A stretch of DNA of 64,000 nt from Planifilum sp021793745 (GTDB lineage: Bacteria > Bacillota > Bacilli > Thermoactinomycetales > DSM-44946): positions 1 through 64,000 of the forward strand of contig CALKAM010000022.1 of assembly GCA_937983105.1 (NCBI GenBank). The letters are read 5' to 3'. Positions within the stretch are counted from its first letter, which is position 1. Every line of letters begins with the position of its first letter. Shown here in pieces: positions 8,442 through 16,542 of this stretch. The position numbers and the translations under genes are program-made. The notes below the pieces were generated by a model that saw only the letters and a program-made list of their open reading frames with translations, was not told the DNA's origin and ran no database searches.

Positions 8442-10901
8442 ATGCAAACCTATCAAGCGAAGGAAATTGAAGCGAAGTGGCAACGGGTTTGGGCCGAAGC
8501 CGGTGTGCACCGGACCGATCCGGACGCCACCAAGACCAAATTTTACACGCTGGAGCAATTTCCCTATCCGTCGGGCGAAGGGATGCACATGGGACATGTG
8601 CGGGTGTACTCCATCGGGGATGTGATCGCCCGGTTCAAACGGATGAACGGCTACCGGGTCCTTCACCCGATGGGGGTCGACGCCTTCGGCATGCCTGCGG
8701 AAAATGCGGCCATCGAGCGGGGGGTGAACCCCCGGGATTGGACGCTCAACAACATGAAGAAGTTTCGGGAGGAGCAGGAGCGCCTCGGCATCTCCTACGA
8801 CTGGGACCGCTACCTGGCGACCTGTCTGCCCGACTACTACCGGTTTACCCAGTGGCTGTTCCTCCTGTTTTATGAGCGGGGCTTGGCCTATCGAAAGAAG
8901 GCGTCGGTCAACTGGTGCCCCGATTGCGCCACGGTCCTGGCCAACGAGCAGGTGGAAAACGGCAAGTGCTGGCGCTGCGACGCGGAGGTGACCAAGAAGG
9001 AGCTGGAGCAATGGTTCCTCAAGATCACCGATTACGCCGACCGGCTGCTGGAGGGGCTGGACCGCCTGCCCCGCTGGCCCGAACGGGTGAAGACGATGCA
9101 GCGCAATTGGATCGGCCGCAGCGAAGGGGCGAAGGTCACGTTCACCCTTCCCGAGCTGAACGATGAGCCGGTCACCGTCTTCACCACCCGCCCCGACACC
9201 CTGTACGGGGTGACCTACCTGGTGCTGGCGCCGGAACATCCTCTGGTGGAGCGGTTGATCGCCGGGAAGGAGAAGGAGGAGGAGCTGCGGGCGTTCATCG
9301 AGCAGATGAAGAAGGAGAGCGAGATCGAGCGGACGGCGGCCGATGCGGAAAAGGTGGGCATGGATACCGGCGCGGTCGCGCGTCATCCCCTGACCGGCGA
9401 GACGGTTCCCGTCTGGATCGCCAACTACGTGCTGATGGATTACGGGACCGGTGCGGTGATGGGCGTTCCGGCCCATGACGAACGGGACTTCCAGTTCGCC
9501 CGCAAATACGGCCTGCCGATCCGCCATGTGATCCAACCCCGGGACGGGGAGCTGGAGAACCCCCTGGCCGAGGCCTATACCGGGGAAGGGGTGCTGATCA
9601 ATTCCGGTCCCTTTGACGGGATGGACAACCGGGAGGCGATCCGGGCCATCTCCGATCAGCTGGCCGAAAAGGAGGCGGGTGGACCGGCGGTCACCTATCG
9701 GCTGCGCGATTGGTTGATCTCCCGTCAGCGTTATTGGGGCTGCCCCATTCCGATCGTCTACTGCGACGGTTGCGGCGCGGTTCCGGTGCCGAAGGAAGAG
9801 TTGCCGGTGCTGCTTCCGGAGGATGTGACCTTCGACGGAAAACGGAACCCGCTGACCACCTCGGAGTCCTTTGTCCAAACCACCTGCCCCTCCTGTGGAG
9901 GCCCGGCGCGGCGGGAGACGGACACGATGGACACCTTCATCGATTCCTCCTGGTATTTCTTCCGCTATGCCGACGCGAAGAACGACCGCCTTCCCTTCGA
10001 CCCGGAGCGGATCCGGGAGTGGTTGCCGGTCGATGAATACATCGGGGGAATCGAGCACGCCGTGCTCCATCTCCTGTATTCCCGCTTCTTTACCAAAGTG
10101 CTGTACGATGCGGGGCTGGTTCACGTCGACGAGCCCTTTACCAGCCTGTTGACCCAGGGCATGGTGCTGAGGGACGGCGCGAAGATGTCCAAATCGAAGG
10201 GGAACACGGTCAGCCCGCTGGAAATCATCGAACGGTACGGTGCCGACACCGCCCGCCTGTTCATCCTGTTCGCCGCTCCGCCGGAGCGGGATCTGGAGTG
10301 GAGCGATTCCGGAGTGGAGGGGTGCTACCGCTTCCTGGGCCGGGTCTTCCGGACGGTGATGCGCCACGAGGAGTTGTTCCGGAACCGGCCGGAAGCCCGT
10401 CCCGAGAAGGGACCCGCCCGGGACTTGTACCGCCGGATCCACCGCACGATCAAAAAGGTGACCGAGGACGTCGGGGAGCGCTACCACTTCAACACGGCGA
10501 TCAGCGCGATCATGGAGCTGTTCAACGCGATCAACGAATACCCCGAGGACGCCGACCGGGGGACCCTGGCCGATGCCCTGGAGACGGGCGTGATCCTGCT
10601 GGCCCCCTTCGCGCCCCATCTGGCGGAGGAATTGTGGCACGCCATGGGGCACGAAACCAGCGTCCACGAGCAGCCCTGGCCCTCCTACGATCCGGAGATG
10701 CTGGTGGAGGAAGAGGTGGAGATGGCGGTCCAGATCAACGGCCGGGTCCGGGACAAATTGGTGGTGCCGGTGACGGCGGATCGGGAAACCGTGGAACAGC
10801 TGGCGCTCAACCAGGAGCGCATCAAAAACCACCTCTCCGGCAAAACGGTGCGAAAGGTGATTGTGGTTCCCAAAAAGCTGGTCAATATCGTCGCCAATTG
10901 A
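8442..10901 (+). CDS. leuS: Leucyl-tRNA synthetase
   Basis: This class I synthetase charges tRNA-Leu. The 819-aa protein has HMGH (residues 49-52, the HIGH motif) and KMSKSKGN near residue 582. Between them lies the CP1 editing domain with the TTRPDT motif, which removes mischarged amino acids. I chose ATG 8442 because GGAGGAG lies 6 bases upstream and MQTYQAKEIEAKWQ matches the family; the upstream ATG at 8418 falls in the leader terminator tail. A T-box leader controls it. Confidence 0.97.
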   Translation: MQTYQAKEIEAKWQRVWAEAGVHRTDPDATKTKFYTLEQFPYPSGEGMHMGHVRVYSIGDVIARFKRMNGYRVLHPMGVDAFGMPAENAAIERGVNPRDWTLNNMKKFREEQERLGISYDWDRYLATCLPDYYRFTQWLFLLFYERGLAYRKKASVNWCPDCATVLANEQVENGKCWRCDAEVTKKELEQWFLKITDYADRLLEGLDRLPRWPERVKTMQRNWIGRSEGAKVTFTLPELNDEPVTVFTTRPDTLYGVTYLVLAPEHPLVERLIAGKEKEEELRAFIEQMKKESEIERTAADAEKVGMDTGAVARHPLTGETVPVWIANYVLMDYGTGAVMGVPAHDERDFQFARKYGLPIRHVIQPRDGELENPLAEAYTGEGVLINSGPFDGMDNREAIRAISDQLAEKEAGGPAVTYRLRDWLISRQRYWGCPIPIVYCDGCGAVPVPKEELPVLLPEDVTFDGKRNPLTTSESFVQTTCPSCGGPARRETDTMDTFIDSSWYFFRYADAKNDRLPFDPERIREWLPVDEYIGGIEHAVLHLLYSRFFTKVLYDAGLVHVDEPFTSLLTQGMVLRDGAKMSKSKGNTVSPLEIIERYGADTARLFILFAAPPERDLEWSDSGVEGCYRFLGRVFRTVMRHEELFRNRPEARPEKGPARDLYRRIHRTIKKVTEDVGERYHFNTAISAIMELFNAINEYPEDADRGTLADALETGVILLAPFAPHLAEELWHAMGHETSVHEQPWPSYDPEMLVEEEVEMAVQINGRVRDKLVVPVTADRETVEQLALNQERIKNHLSGKTVRKVIVVPKKLVNIVAN

Positions 10902-10911
10902 CGCCGTCGGA

Positions 10912-10938
10912 CACGGGGCGGATCCCCTCCGCCCCGTG
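10912..10938 (+). terminator. Strong hairpin after leuS without a T-run
   Basis: An 11-bp perfect GC-rich stem (10912-10922 with 10928-10938). No T-run follows, so it may protect the 3' end of the mRNA rather than terminate. A complete terminator lies 100 bases downstream. Confidence 0.6.
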
Positions 10939-11038
10939 ACGGCCGATAACTTCGGCGGCAGCGGTTTTTGCCTCGTCTCCATACGGTGGTCAGCCGCTCG
11001 GTAAAAAACGCTGCCTCCCGGTCATCGGCGATGGACAA

Positions 11039-11063
11039 GGGGGCGGAATTCCGCCTCCTTTTT
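11039..11063 (+). terminator. Rho-independent terminator after leuS
   Basis: An 8-bp stem (11039-11046 with 11051-11058, one G-T pair), AATT loop, then TTTTT. Confidence 0.85.
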
Positions 11064-11128
11064 GCGTTTTGCCGCGGATGTGATAGGATAAAATTTGCTT
11101 GGATGAAGCAAGACGCGGAGGCGAGAAC

Positions 11129-11866
11129 ATGGCAGAAAAGCGGATGCGCCTCGACAAAATGTTGGGAAGGATGGGCGTCGGGACGCGGAAGGAAATCCGA
11201 AAGCTGGTCAAAGCGGGACGGGTGACCGTGGACGGGGCATTGGCTGCCGATCCGGGGATGCACGTGGTCCCGGAACGGAACCGCATTGAAGTGGACGGTC
11301 ATCCCATTTCGTATCGGGAAAACATCTATCTGATGATGAACAAACCGGCGGGCGTGGTTTCCGCCACCGTGGACCGGAGCGCGGAGACCGTGATTCAACT
11401 TCTGGAGCCGCAGCACGCCCTCTTCCAACCCTTCCCGGTGGGGCGGCTGGACAAGGATACCGAAGGGTTGCTGCTGCTTACCAACGATGGGAAGATGGCC
11501 CACCGGCTGCTCTCTCCCAAACATCGGGTGCCGAAGCGCTATTTCGCCCTCGTGGAGGGGGAGGTGACCGAAGCGGCGGTGGAGGCCTTTCGGCGAGGCG
11601 TTATCCTGGATGACGGTTATCAGGCGCTGCCTGCGGAGCTGATCATCCGTTCTGCCGGCCCGCAGTCCGAGACGGAAGTGATCGTCTATGAGGGAAAATA
11701 CCACCAGGTGAAGCGGATGTTTAAAGCGGTGGGCAAGCGGGTGGTTTATTTGAAGCGGATCGCGATGGGGCCCCTTCAACTGGATCCGTCCCTGGAACCG
11801 GGGGAGTACCGGGAGCTGACGGAGGACGAGGTGGCCCTGCTTTCGGGAAAGGATATCGCAGGATGA
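11129..11866 (+). CDS. RsuA-family 16S rRNA pseudouridine synthase
   Basis: The 245-aa protein has an N-terminal S4 RNA-binding domain (about residues 5-60) and a catalytic domain. The latter carries the RsuA/RluB motif GRLDKDTEGLLLLTNDG, whose aspartate is the nucleophile. By family it converts a uridine to pseudouridine in 16S rRNA; the exact site cannot be read from the sequence. I chose ATG 11129 (MAEKRMRLDKMLG), preceded by GGAGGCGAG. TAAAAT at 11089-11094 is a likely -10. Its last codons overlap the fni start. Confidence 0.9.
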   Translation: MAEKRMRLDKMLGRMGVGTRKEIRKLVKAGRVTVDGALAADPGMHVVPERNRIEVDGHPISYRENIYLMMNKPAGVVSATVDRSAETVIQLLEPQHALFQPFPVGRLDKDTEGLLLLTNDGKMAHRLLSPKHRVPKRYFALVEGEVTEAAVEAFRRGVILDDGYQALPAELIIRSAGPQSETEVIVYEGKYHQVKRMFKAVGKRVVYLKRIAMGPLQLDPSLEPGEYRELTEDEVALLSGKDIAG

Positions 11867-12924
11867 CGACGGAAAAAAGGCCGATCGAAAAGCGAAAGGC
11901 GGACCACATCCAGATCGCGCTAAACCGGGAGGTGAGCGGCCGGGGGATCACCACCGGTTTGGAGCGCTACCGTTTCCGGCACGAGGCGTTGCCGGAGATC
12001 GACTTTTCCCGGGTGTCCCTGTCCACCTCCTTCCTGGGCCGGCCGCTGAAGGCCCCTTTTTTGATCAGTTCCATGACCGGAGGGACGGAACAGGCGCGGC
12101 GGATCAACGCGGCCTTGGCTGAAGCGGCCCAGAGCCGGGGCTGGGCGATGGGGCTCGGCTCGGTTCGGGCGGCGATCGAATATCCGGAAACGGCGGCCAC
12201 CTTTCAGGTGCGCCATATCGCACCGGATATCCCCCTCCTGGCCAACCTGGGGGCGGTGCAGCTCAATTACGGCTACGGACCGGAGCAATGCCTCAAGGCG
12301 GTGGAATTGACGGGAGCCGATGGGCTGGTCCTCCATCTGAATTCCCTGCAGGAGGTGTTTCAGCCCGAGGGAAACACCCGGTTCGGGGACCTGCTCCGAA
12401 AAATCGAAGGGGTGTGCCGGGCGCTGGAGGTTCCCGTCGGCGTGAAGGAAGTGGGCTTTGGCATCCACGGGGGGGTGGCCCGGCAGCTGTTCGATGCGGG
12501 GGTCCAGTTTGTGGATGTGGCCGGCGCCGGCGGCACCTCCTGGATCCAGGTGGAGAAATACCGAACCGAGGATCCCTTGCGGGCGAAGGCGGCGGAGGCC
12601 TTTACCGACTGGGGCTTGCCCACCGCCGATTGTGTGCGGGATGTGCGCCGTCAGGTGCCGGAGGCTTGCTTGATCGCCAGCGGGGGACTGGAAACCGGGG
12701 TCGATGCCGCCAAATCGATCGCCTTGGGTGCCGACCTGGCCGGATTCGGCCGTTCCCTGTTGCCCGCCGCTGCCACCTATGATCCGGAGGCGATCGTCCG
12801 GCAGATGGAGCGGATCGAATGGGAGTGCAGGATCGCCATGTTCGGCGTCGGGATCGCCAGCGTCGATGCGCTGAAGGGAAAGGAGCAGCTGCTGGTTGCG
12901 AAGCCACCCGCTTCCGATTTTTGA
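11863..12924 (+). CDS. fni: Type 2 isopentenyl-diphosphate isomerase
   Basis: This FMN- and NAD(P)H-dependent enzyme interconverts IPP and DMAPP for isoprenoids and menaquinone side chains. The 353-aa protein shows the family N-terminus (RKADHIQIAL), SSMTGG, and the glycine-rich flavin motifs DVAGAGGTSW and ASGGLETGVD. ATG 11863 overlaps the stop of the pseudouridine synthase gene. No terminator was found in the 76 bases before the convergent comER gene. Confidence 0.95.
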   Translation: MTTEKRPIEKRKADHIQIALNREVSGRGITTGLERYRFRHEALPEIDFSRVSLSTSFLGRPLKAPFLISSMTGGTEQARRINAALAEAAQSRGWAMGLGSVRAAIEYPETAATFQVRHIAPDIPLLANLGAVQLNYGYGPEQCLKAVELTGADGLVLHLNSLQEVFQPEGNTRFGDLLRKIEGVCRALEVPVGVKEVGFGIHGGVARQLFDAGVQFVDVAGAGGTSWIQVEKYRTEDPLRAKAAEAFTDWGLPTADCVRDVRRQVPEACLIASGGLETGVDAAKSIALGADLAGFGRSLLPAAATYDPEAIVRQMERIEWECRIAMFGVGIASVDALKGKEQLLVAKPPASDF

Positions 12925-12934
12925 TTCATTTCCC

Positions 12935-12975
12935 TGGAAATATTAGGGGGAGTGCGGTATACTGAACGTACGTTC
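12935..12975 (+). promoter_or_regulatory. Candidate LexA (SOS) box on a promoter running antisense to comER
   Basis: TGGAAA (12935-12940), a 17-bp spacer and TATACT (12958-12963) form a plausible sigma-A promoter. Immediately after it comes GAACGTACGTTC (12964-12975), a perfect palindrome that fits the Bacillus LexA core GAAC-RNRY-GTTC. It lies between convergent fni and comER and points into the antisense strand of comER. A second palindrome, ATTTCCCTGGAAAT, overlaps the -35 at 12927-12940. Confidence 0.5.
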
Positions 12976-13000
12976 CGCGGAAAACGGGCCAAGCCCCGCA

Positions 13001-13843
13001 TTAGCGATTGCTTCCCGCGCTGCGCAAGGATTGCTGCACGCCTTCGACATCCTTGGCAAATTTGGCGTGGGTGAGGCGGAACAATCGGATCAGGACCGGA
13101 TGCAGTTCCCGCTCCAGCAAGTTGAGCCCCTCCCGGGTGACTCCGCCGGGAACGGCTACCCGCTCTTGCAGGCTTTCTAGGGTAAAACCGCCCCGGGTCA
13201 GCAGTTGGCCGGTACCCTGGGCCATCTGGATGACCAGGGGGATCGCCGTCTCCCGGGGGAGGCCGGCCACTTCGCCGGCGGCCCGAACCATCTGCTCCAG
13301 GAAATGGGCTAGAAAGGCCGGACCACAGCTGGCCAGGTCCGAGGCCACCCGGGAGTATTGCTCATCGATTTCCAGCGGCGTGCCGATCGTCGAAAGGAGA
13401 CGGATCAGTTCTTCCCGGTCCCGGGGAGACAGCCGGTTGCCGGGCGTGAACAGGCAGGTGCCGGCGAGGTCCGCGTGGGTGATGCTCGGGATGATCTTCG
13501 CGATTTTGCTGGGCAGCGCTGCCTCCAGATCGCGGATCATCACCGGGCTGGTGATGGAAATGATCAATTGATCGCTTCGGACTGTGCTGCCGATATCGTC
13601 CAGCACCCCCCGATAATCCCGGGGTTTGACGCACAGAAACACCCAGTCCGCCTCCCGGACCAGCGAGGCATTGCTGTCTGCGATGCGGATTCCGGGATGG
13701 GAACCGGCCAGCTCCACCGCTTTGCTGCGGGTCCGGTTGCTCACGAGGATCTCCGACGGTCGGAGCGCCGCGGAGCGAATCAGCGCTTCCACCAGGGTTC
13801 GTCCCATGCTTCCCGTACCGATAAAACCGACCAGCTTTCTCAT
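13001..13843 (-). CDS. comER: ComER: pyrroline-5-carboxylate reductase family protein
   Basis: The 280-aa protein has the NAD(P) Rossmann motif GFIGTGSMG at the N-terminus and the ProC-type C-terminal half (PGGVTREGL). Such enzymes reduce pyrroline-5-carboxylate to proline. I use the name comER because the gene is divergent from comEA, exactly as in B. subtilis, where ComER is a ProC paralogue of the competence locus. It may still act in proline synthesis. The ATG at 13843 is preceded on its strand by AAGGGGGAAGGG. Confidence 0.85.
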   Translation of the reverse strand: MRKLVGFIGTGSMGRTLVEALIRSAALRPSEILVSNRTRSKAVELAGSHPGIRIADSNASLVREADWVFLCVKPRDYRGVLDDIGSTVRSDQLIISITSPVMIRDLEAALPSKIAKIIPSITHADLAGTCLFTPGNRLSPRDREELIRLLSTIGTPLEIDEQYSRVASDLASCGPAFLAHFLEQMVRAAGEVAGLPRETAIPLVIQMAQGTGQLLTRGGFTLESLQERVAVPGGVTREGLNLLERELHPVLIRLFRLTHAKFAKDVEGVQQSLRSAGSNR

Positions 13844-13873
13844 CGACCCTTCCCCCTTTTTTCACGGAAGCCG

Positions 13874-13903
13874 GGCCGGACTCATCCCGGCCGTTTGCTT
13901 TTT
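13874..13903 (+). terminator. Hairpin with T-rich tail upstream of comEA
   Basis: Stem GGCCGG (13874-13879) with CCGGCC (13887-13892), followed by GTTTGCTTTTT. On the plus strand it would end any transcript arriving from the antisense promoter near 12960 before it reaches comEA. Confidence 0.6.
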
Positions 13904-14032
13904 ATAAGGGTACGCGGCGGACAGGGGGGTTATGAGGTACCGGGAATGCTTTCCCGACGCCATCGTTTTGAGGTGTAAAGGGGAGATGGACCGTTTTCCG
14001 CGGGCGATGATGCCTGTGTGGAGGGTGCTCAG

Positions 14033-14662
14033 ATGGACGATATGTGGACGCCCCGGGAAAAGAAGCTGGCCGCATTGGCCGCCGTGTTGGCCGTCGCCCT
14101 GATCGGGATCCTTGTCGCGGATAGGTGGGGCGGGGCGGAGGAGCCGGTGCCCCTGGAGGCGTATCCGCCGGAGTCGGCGGCGCAACCCGCCGACGCTTCT
14201 GCGGAAAAGGAAGAAGAGAAGGATATCGTCGTCGATGTCAAGGGCGCGGTGGAGCGCCCGGGGGTGTACCGCCTCCCTTCCGGTTCCCGGGTTCAGGATG
14301 CCGTCGACGAAGCGGGCGGGGAGGACGAAAGGGCGGATATGAGGCGGGTCAATCTCGCCCAGCCCCTCGTCGACGGGATGGTGGTTTACATTCCCCGGCG
14401 CGGGGAGAAGGTGCCGCCGACCTTTGAAGCTGTCCCGGAGGGGTCCGGGCCGGTGGGAAAGGGATCGGGGAAAATCAACATCAACACCGCTTCCGCCGCC
14501 GAACTGGAGACGCTCAACGGGATCGGCCCCTCCAAGGCCGCGGCGATCCTCCGCTACCGGGAAGAGCACGGTCCCTTCACCGACGTATCGGACCTGCTCC
14601 AGGTTCCCGGGATCGGCGAAAAGACCCTGGATCATTTGGCGGATCAGGTGACGGTGGAATAG
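14033..14662 (+). CDS. comEA: Competence protein ComEA, DNA receptor
   Basis: The 209-aa protein anchors in the membrane by one helix (about residues 12-29) and binds incoming double-stranded DNA outside the membrane. After an acidic linker comes a SLBB domain (DVKGAVERPGVYRL). At the C-terminus are paired helix-hairpin-helix motifs (INTASAAELETLNGIGPSKA) that bind DNA. ATG 14033 follows GGAGGGTG. comEB and comEC, the usual next genes, are not here: comEB is absent from the window and comEC lies 21 kb downstream. Confidence 0.94.
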   Translation: MDDMWTPREKKLAALAAVLAVALIGILVADRWGGAEEPVPLEAYPPESAAQPADASAEKEEEKDIVVDVKGAVERPGVYRLPSGSRVQDAVDEAGGEDERADMRRVNLAQPLVDGMVVYIPRRGEKVPPTFEAVPEGSGPVGKGSGKININTASAAELETLNGIGPSKAAAILRYREEHGPFTDVSDLLQVPGIGEKTLDHLADQVTVE

Positions 14663-14730
14663 GCTACGCAAAGGGTGCAGTGTTCGGTTCATGTCCCGAT
14701 CCACCGGTGCTTTGGTGCGCGCCCGTCCCC

Positions 14731-14759
14731 TTGAAAGGAACACCCGGGCCGGATATACT
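14731..14759 (+). promoter_or_regulatory. Sigma-A promoter of gltX
   Basis: TTGAAA (14731-14736), a 17-bp spacer and TATACT (14754-14759). Start of transcription is predicted near 14766, giving a leader of about 145 nt before gltX. Confidence 0.82.
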
Positions 14760-14805
14760 GGAGACGTCGATAAACGAACCGGCGATCCTGTTCCGATTCC
14801 GGGAA

Positions 14806-14875
14806 GGAGAAACGGGGAGAGGGGGTGTGCCGCAAAGCCGGGAGCAGGCGGTACACCCCTCCGGCACTGGACGGA
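14806..14875 (+). ncRNA. Structured leader of gltX (element A), shares structure with the hemQ leader
   Basis: A 12-bp helix (14822-14833 with 14848-14859, one G-T pair) is followed 8 bases later by TGGACGGA (14868-14875). The same arrangement, with an added T-A pair in the helix and the same G-T pair, occurs upstream of hemQ at 55781-55829. It matches no T-box, riboswitch or leader I know. Function unknown; it may be a regulatory leader or a small dispersed repeat. Confidence 0.5.
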
Positions 14876-14909
14876 CCGGGAACTTTTGTGCAGAAGCGAG
14901 GTGTGGCAG

Positions 14910-16379
14910 ATGACGGTGAGGGTGCGATTCGCCCCCAGTCCCACGGGACATTTACATATCGGAAGCGCGCGGACGGCGCTGTTCAACTTTTTGTTCGCCA
15001 GAAAGCACGGCGGAAAGTACATCCTGCGAATTGAGGATACCGATACCAGCCGCAACCGGGCCGATGCCGTAGAGGGCTTTATCGACGGGTTCAAATGGCT
15101 GGGCCTGGAGTGGGACGAGGGTCCGGATGTGGGGGGAGAGTTCGGGCCCTATACGTGTATGGAGCGGCTGGATATTTATCGGCCGTATATCGAACGCCTG
15201 CTGGAAGAGGGCAAAGCCTACTACTGTTACTGCACCAAGGAAGAGCTGGAGCGGGAGAGGCAGGAGGCGAACGCCCAGGGCCGGGTTTACCGTTATTCGG
15301 GAAAATGCGCCCATTTGGATGAAGCGACCCGGGAGCGGTATGAACGGGAGGGGCGGCCCCGAACCATCCGGTTCCGCGTTCCCGAAGAGCGGGATATTGT
15401 CTTCCGGGATTTGATCCGCGGCGAGGTCCACTTCAACACCCGGGACATGGGCGACTTCGTCATTGTCAAGTCCAATGGGGTCCCCCTGTACAATCTGGCC
15501 GTCACCATCGACGATGCCCTGATGAAAATCACCCATGTGATCCGCGGAGAAGAGCATTTGTCCAATACCCCCGCCCAGCTGCTGCTGTACGAAACCTTCG
15601 GGTGGGAGCCTCCCCAGTTCGGCCACCTGCCGTTGATTTTGAACGAGAGCGGGAGGAAGCTGTCCAAACGGGATGAGACCGTCATGCAGTTTATTGAGCA
15701 GTACCGCGAATCGGGGTACCTGCCCGAGGCCCTCAACAATTACCTGGCCCTTCTGGGATGGTCTCCGCCGGGGGAATATGCGGAGGAGGAGATCTTCAGC
15801 ATGGACGAGCTGATCCGCCTCTTTTCCTTTGACCGGGTGAGCAAGGCAGGGGCGATTTTCGATCCCGAGAAGCTGAAGTGGATGAACGGCGAATACATCA
15901 AAAAAACGGATGTCGGCAAGCTGACCGATCTGGCCTTCCCTTACTTGGAGGCGCATTACGGCAACCAGGCGTTGGAGCGCGAGTGGGTCGAACGATTGGT
16001 GGCCCTCTATCAACCCTCCATCGGATACCTTCAGGAACTGCCTCAACAGGCGGAACTGTTCTTCCGGGATGAAGTCCACCCCGATGCGGATGCGAGGGAA
16101 GTGTTGAACCAACCCTCTGTTCCCACCGTTTTGCCCGCCTTCCGGGAAAAGGTGGCGGCGACGATGGATGCGGATTTCCAACCGGCGAACATCAAAAAAA
16201 TGCTGAAGGAGGTCCAAAAGGAAACCGGGTTTAAGGGCAAACAGCTGTTTATGCCGATCCGTGCCGCCGTCACGGGACAAACCCACGGTCCGGACCTGAA
16301 CCAGACCCTGTCCCTGTTGGGCAGGGAAAAGGTGCTGCGCCGGCTGGAACAGGTGATGGAGCAGTATTTGAATGCGTAA
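14910..16379 (+). CDS. gltX: Glutamyl-tRNA synthetase
   Basis: This class I synthetase charges tRNA-Glu, and in organisms lacking a separate GlnRS also tRNA-Gln, and supplies glutamyl-tRNA to haem synthesis. The 489-aa protein has PSPTGHLHIGSAR (HIGH motif near residues 16-19) and KLSKRDE (KMSKS motif near residue 249). I chose ATG 14910 because GAGGTG ends 6 bases upstream and MTVRVRFAPSPTG is the family's N-terminus; the frame runs 73 codons further upstream without resemblance. A promoter and a structured leader precede it. Confidence 0.97.
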   Translation: MTVRVRFAPSPTGHLHIGSARTALFNFLFARKHGGKYILRIEDTDTSRNRADAVEGFIDGFKWLGLEWDEGPDVGGEFGPYTCMERLDIYRPYIERLLEEGKAYYCYCTKEELERERQEANAQGRVYRYSGKCAHLDEATRERYEREGRPRTIRFRVPEERDIVFRDLIRGEVHFNTRDMGDFVIVKSNGVPLYNLAVTIDDALMKITHVIRGEEHLSNTPAQLLLYETFGWEPPQFGHLPLILNESGRKLSKRDETVMQFIEQYRESGYLPEALNNYLALLGWSPPGEYAEEEIFSMDELIRLFSFDRVSKAGAIFDPEKLKWMNGEYIKKTDVGKLTDLAFPYLEAHYGNQALEREWVERLVALYQPSIGYLQELPQQAELFFRDEVHPDADAREVLNQPSVPTVLPAFREKVAATMDADFQPANIKKMLKEVQKETGFKGKQLFMPIRAAVTGQTHGPDLNQTLSLLGREKVLRRLEQVMEQYLNA

Positions 16380-16392
16380 AGAGCAACGCTTG

Positions 16393-16435
16393 AAAACAAA
16401 AGGGACCCGAGATCGGGTCCTGAGGCTTTTGTTTT
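16393..16435. terminator. Bidirectional terminator after gltX
   Basis: Outer stem AAAACAAAAG (16393-16402) with CTTTTGTTTT (16426-16435), and inner stem GGACCCGA (16403-16410) with TCGGGTCC (16413-16420). Both strands end in T-rich tails. Confidence 0.85.
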
Positions 16436-16442
16436 GGGAGAG

Positions 16443-16493
16443 GGGAGCGATTTTGCGCCTCGCGGCAGGGGTCGCTTGGCAAAAATCGCTCCC
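16443..16493. repeat. Inverted repeat, second of three hairpins after gltX
   Basis: GGGAGCGATTTTGC (16443-16456) pairs with GCAAAAATCGCTCCC (16479-16493), apart from one extra A, around a 22-base centre. Confidence 0.7.
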
Positions 16494-16514
16494 TTCCGCT
16501 TTGTCGACTTCCTT

Positions 16515-16540
16515 GGGACCCGGATGGGGTCCCGTTTTTT
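16515..16540 (+). terminator. Rho-independent terminator, third hairpin after gltX
   Basis: GGGACCC (16515-16521) with GGGTCCC (16527-16533), then GTTTTTT. It stops plus-strand read-through toward the convergent Gln-rich gene. Confidence 0.85.
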
Positions 16541-16542
16541 GT

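Noticed and set aside
13008..13571. 187-aa plus-strand frame after the LexA box
   Set aside because: It is the antisense shadow of comER, rich in Arg and Ser; any transcript there is more likely non-coding.
14663..14909. gltX leader as a T-box
   Set aside because: The GCGGTACACCCC segment looks a little like a T-box core, but there is no AGGGTGG, no specifier loop and no terminator.
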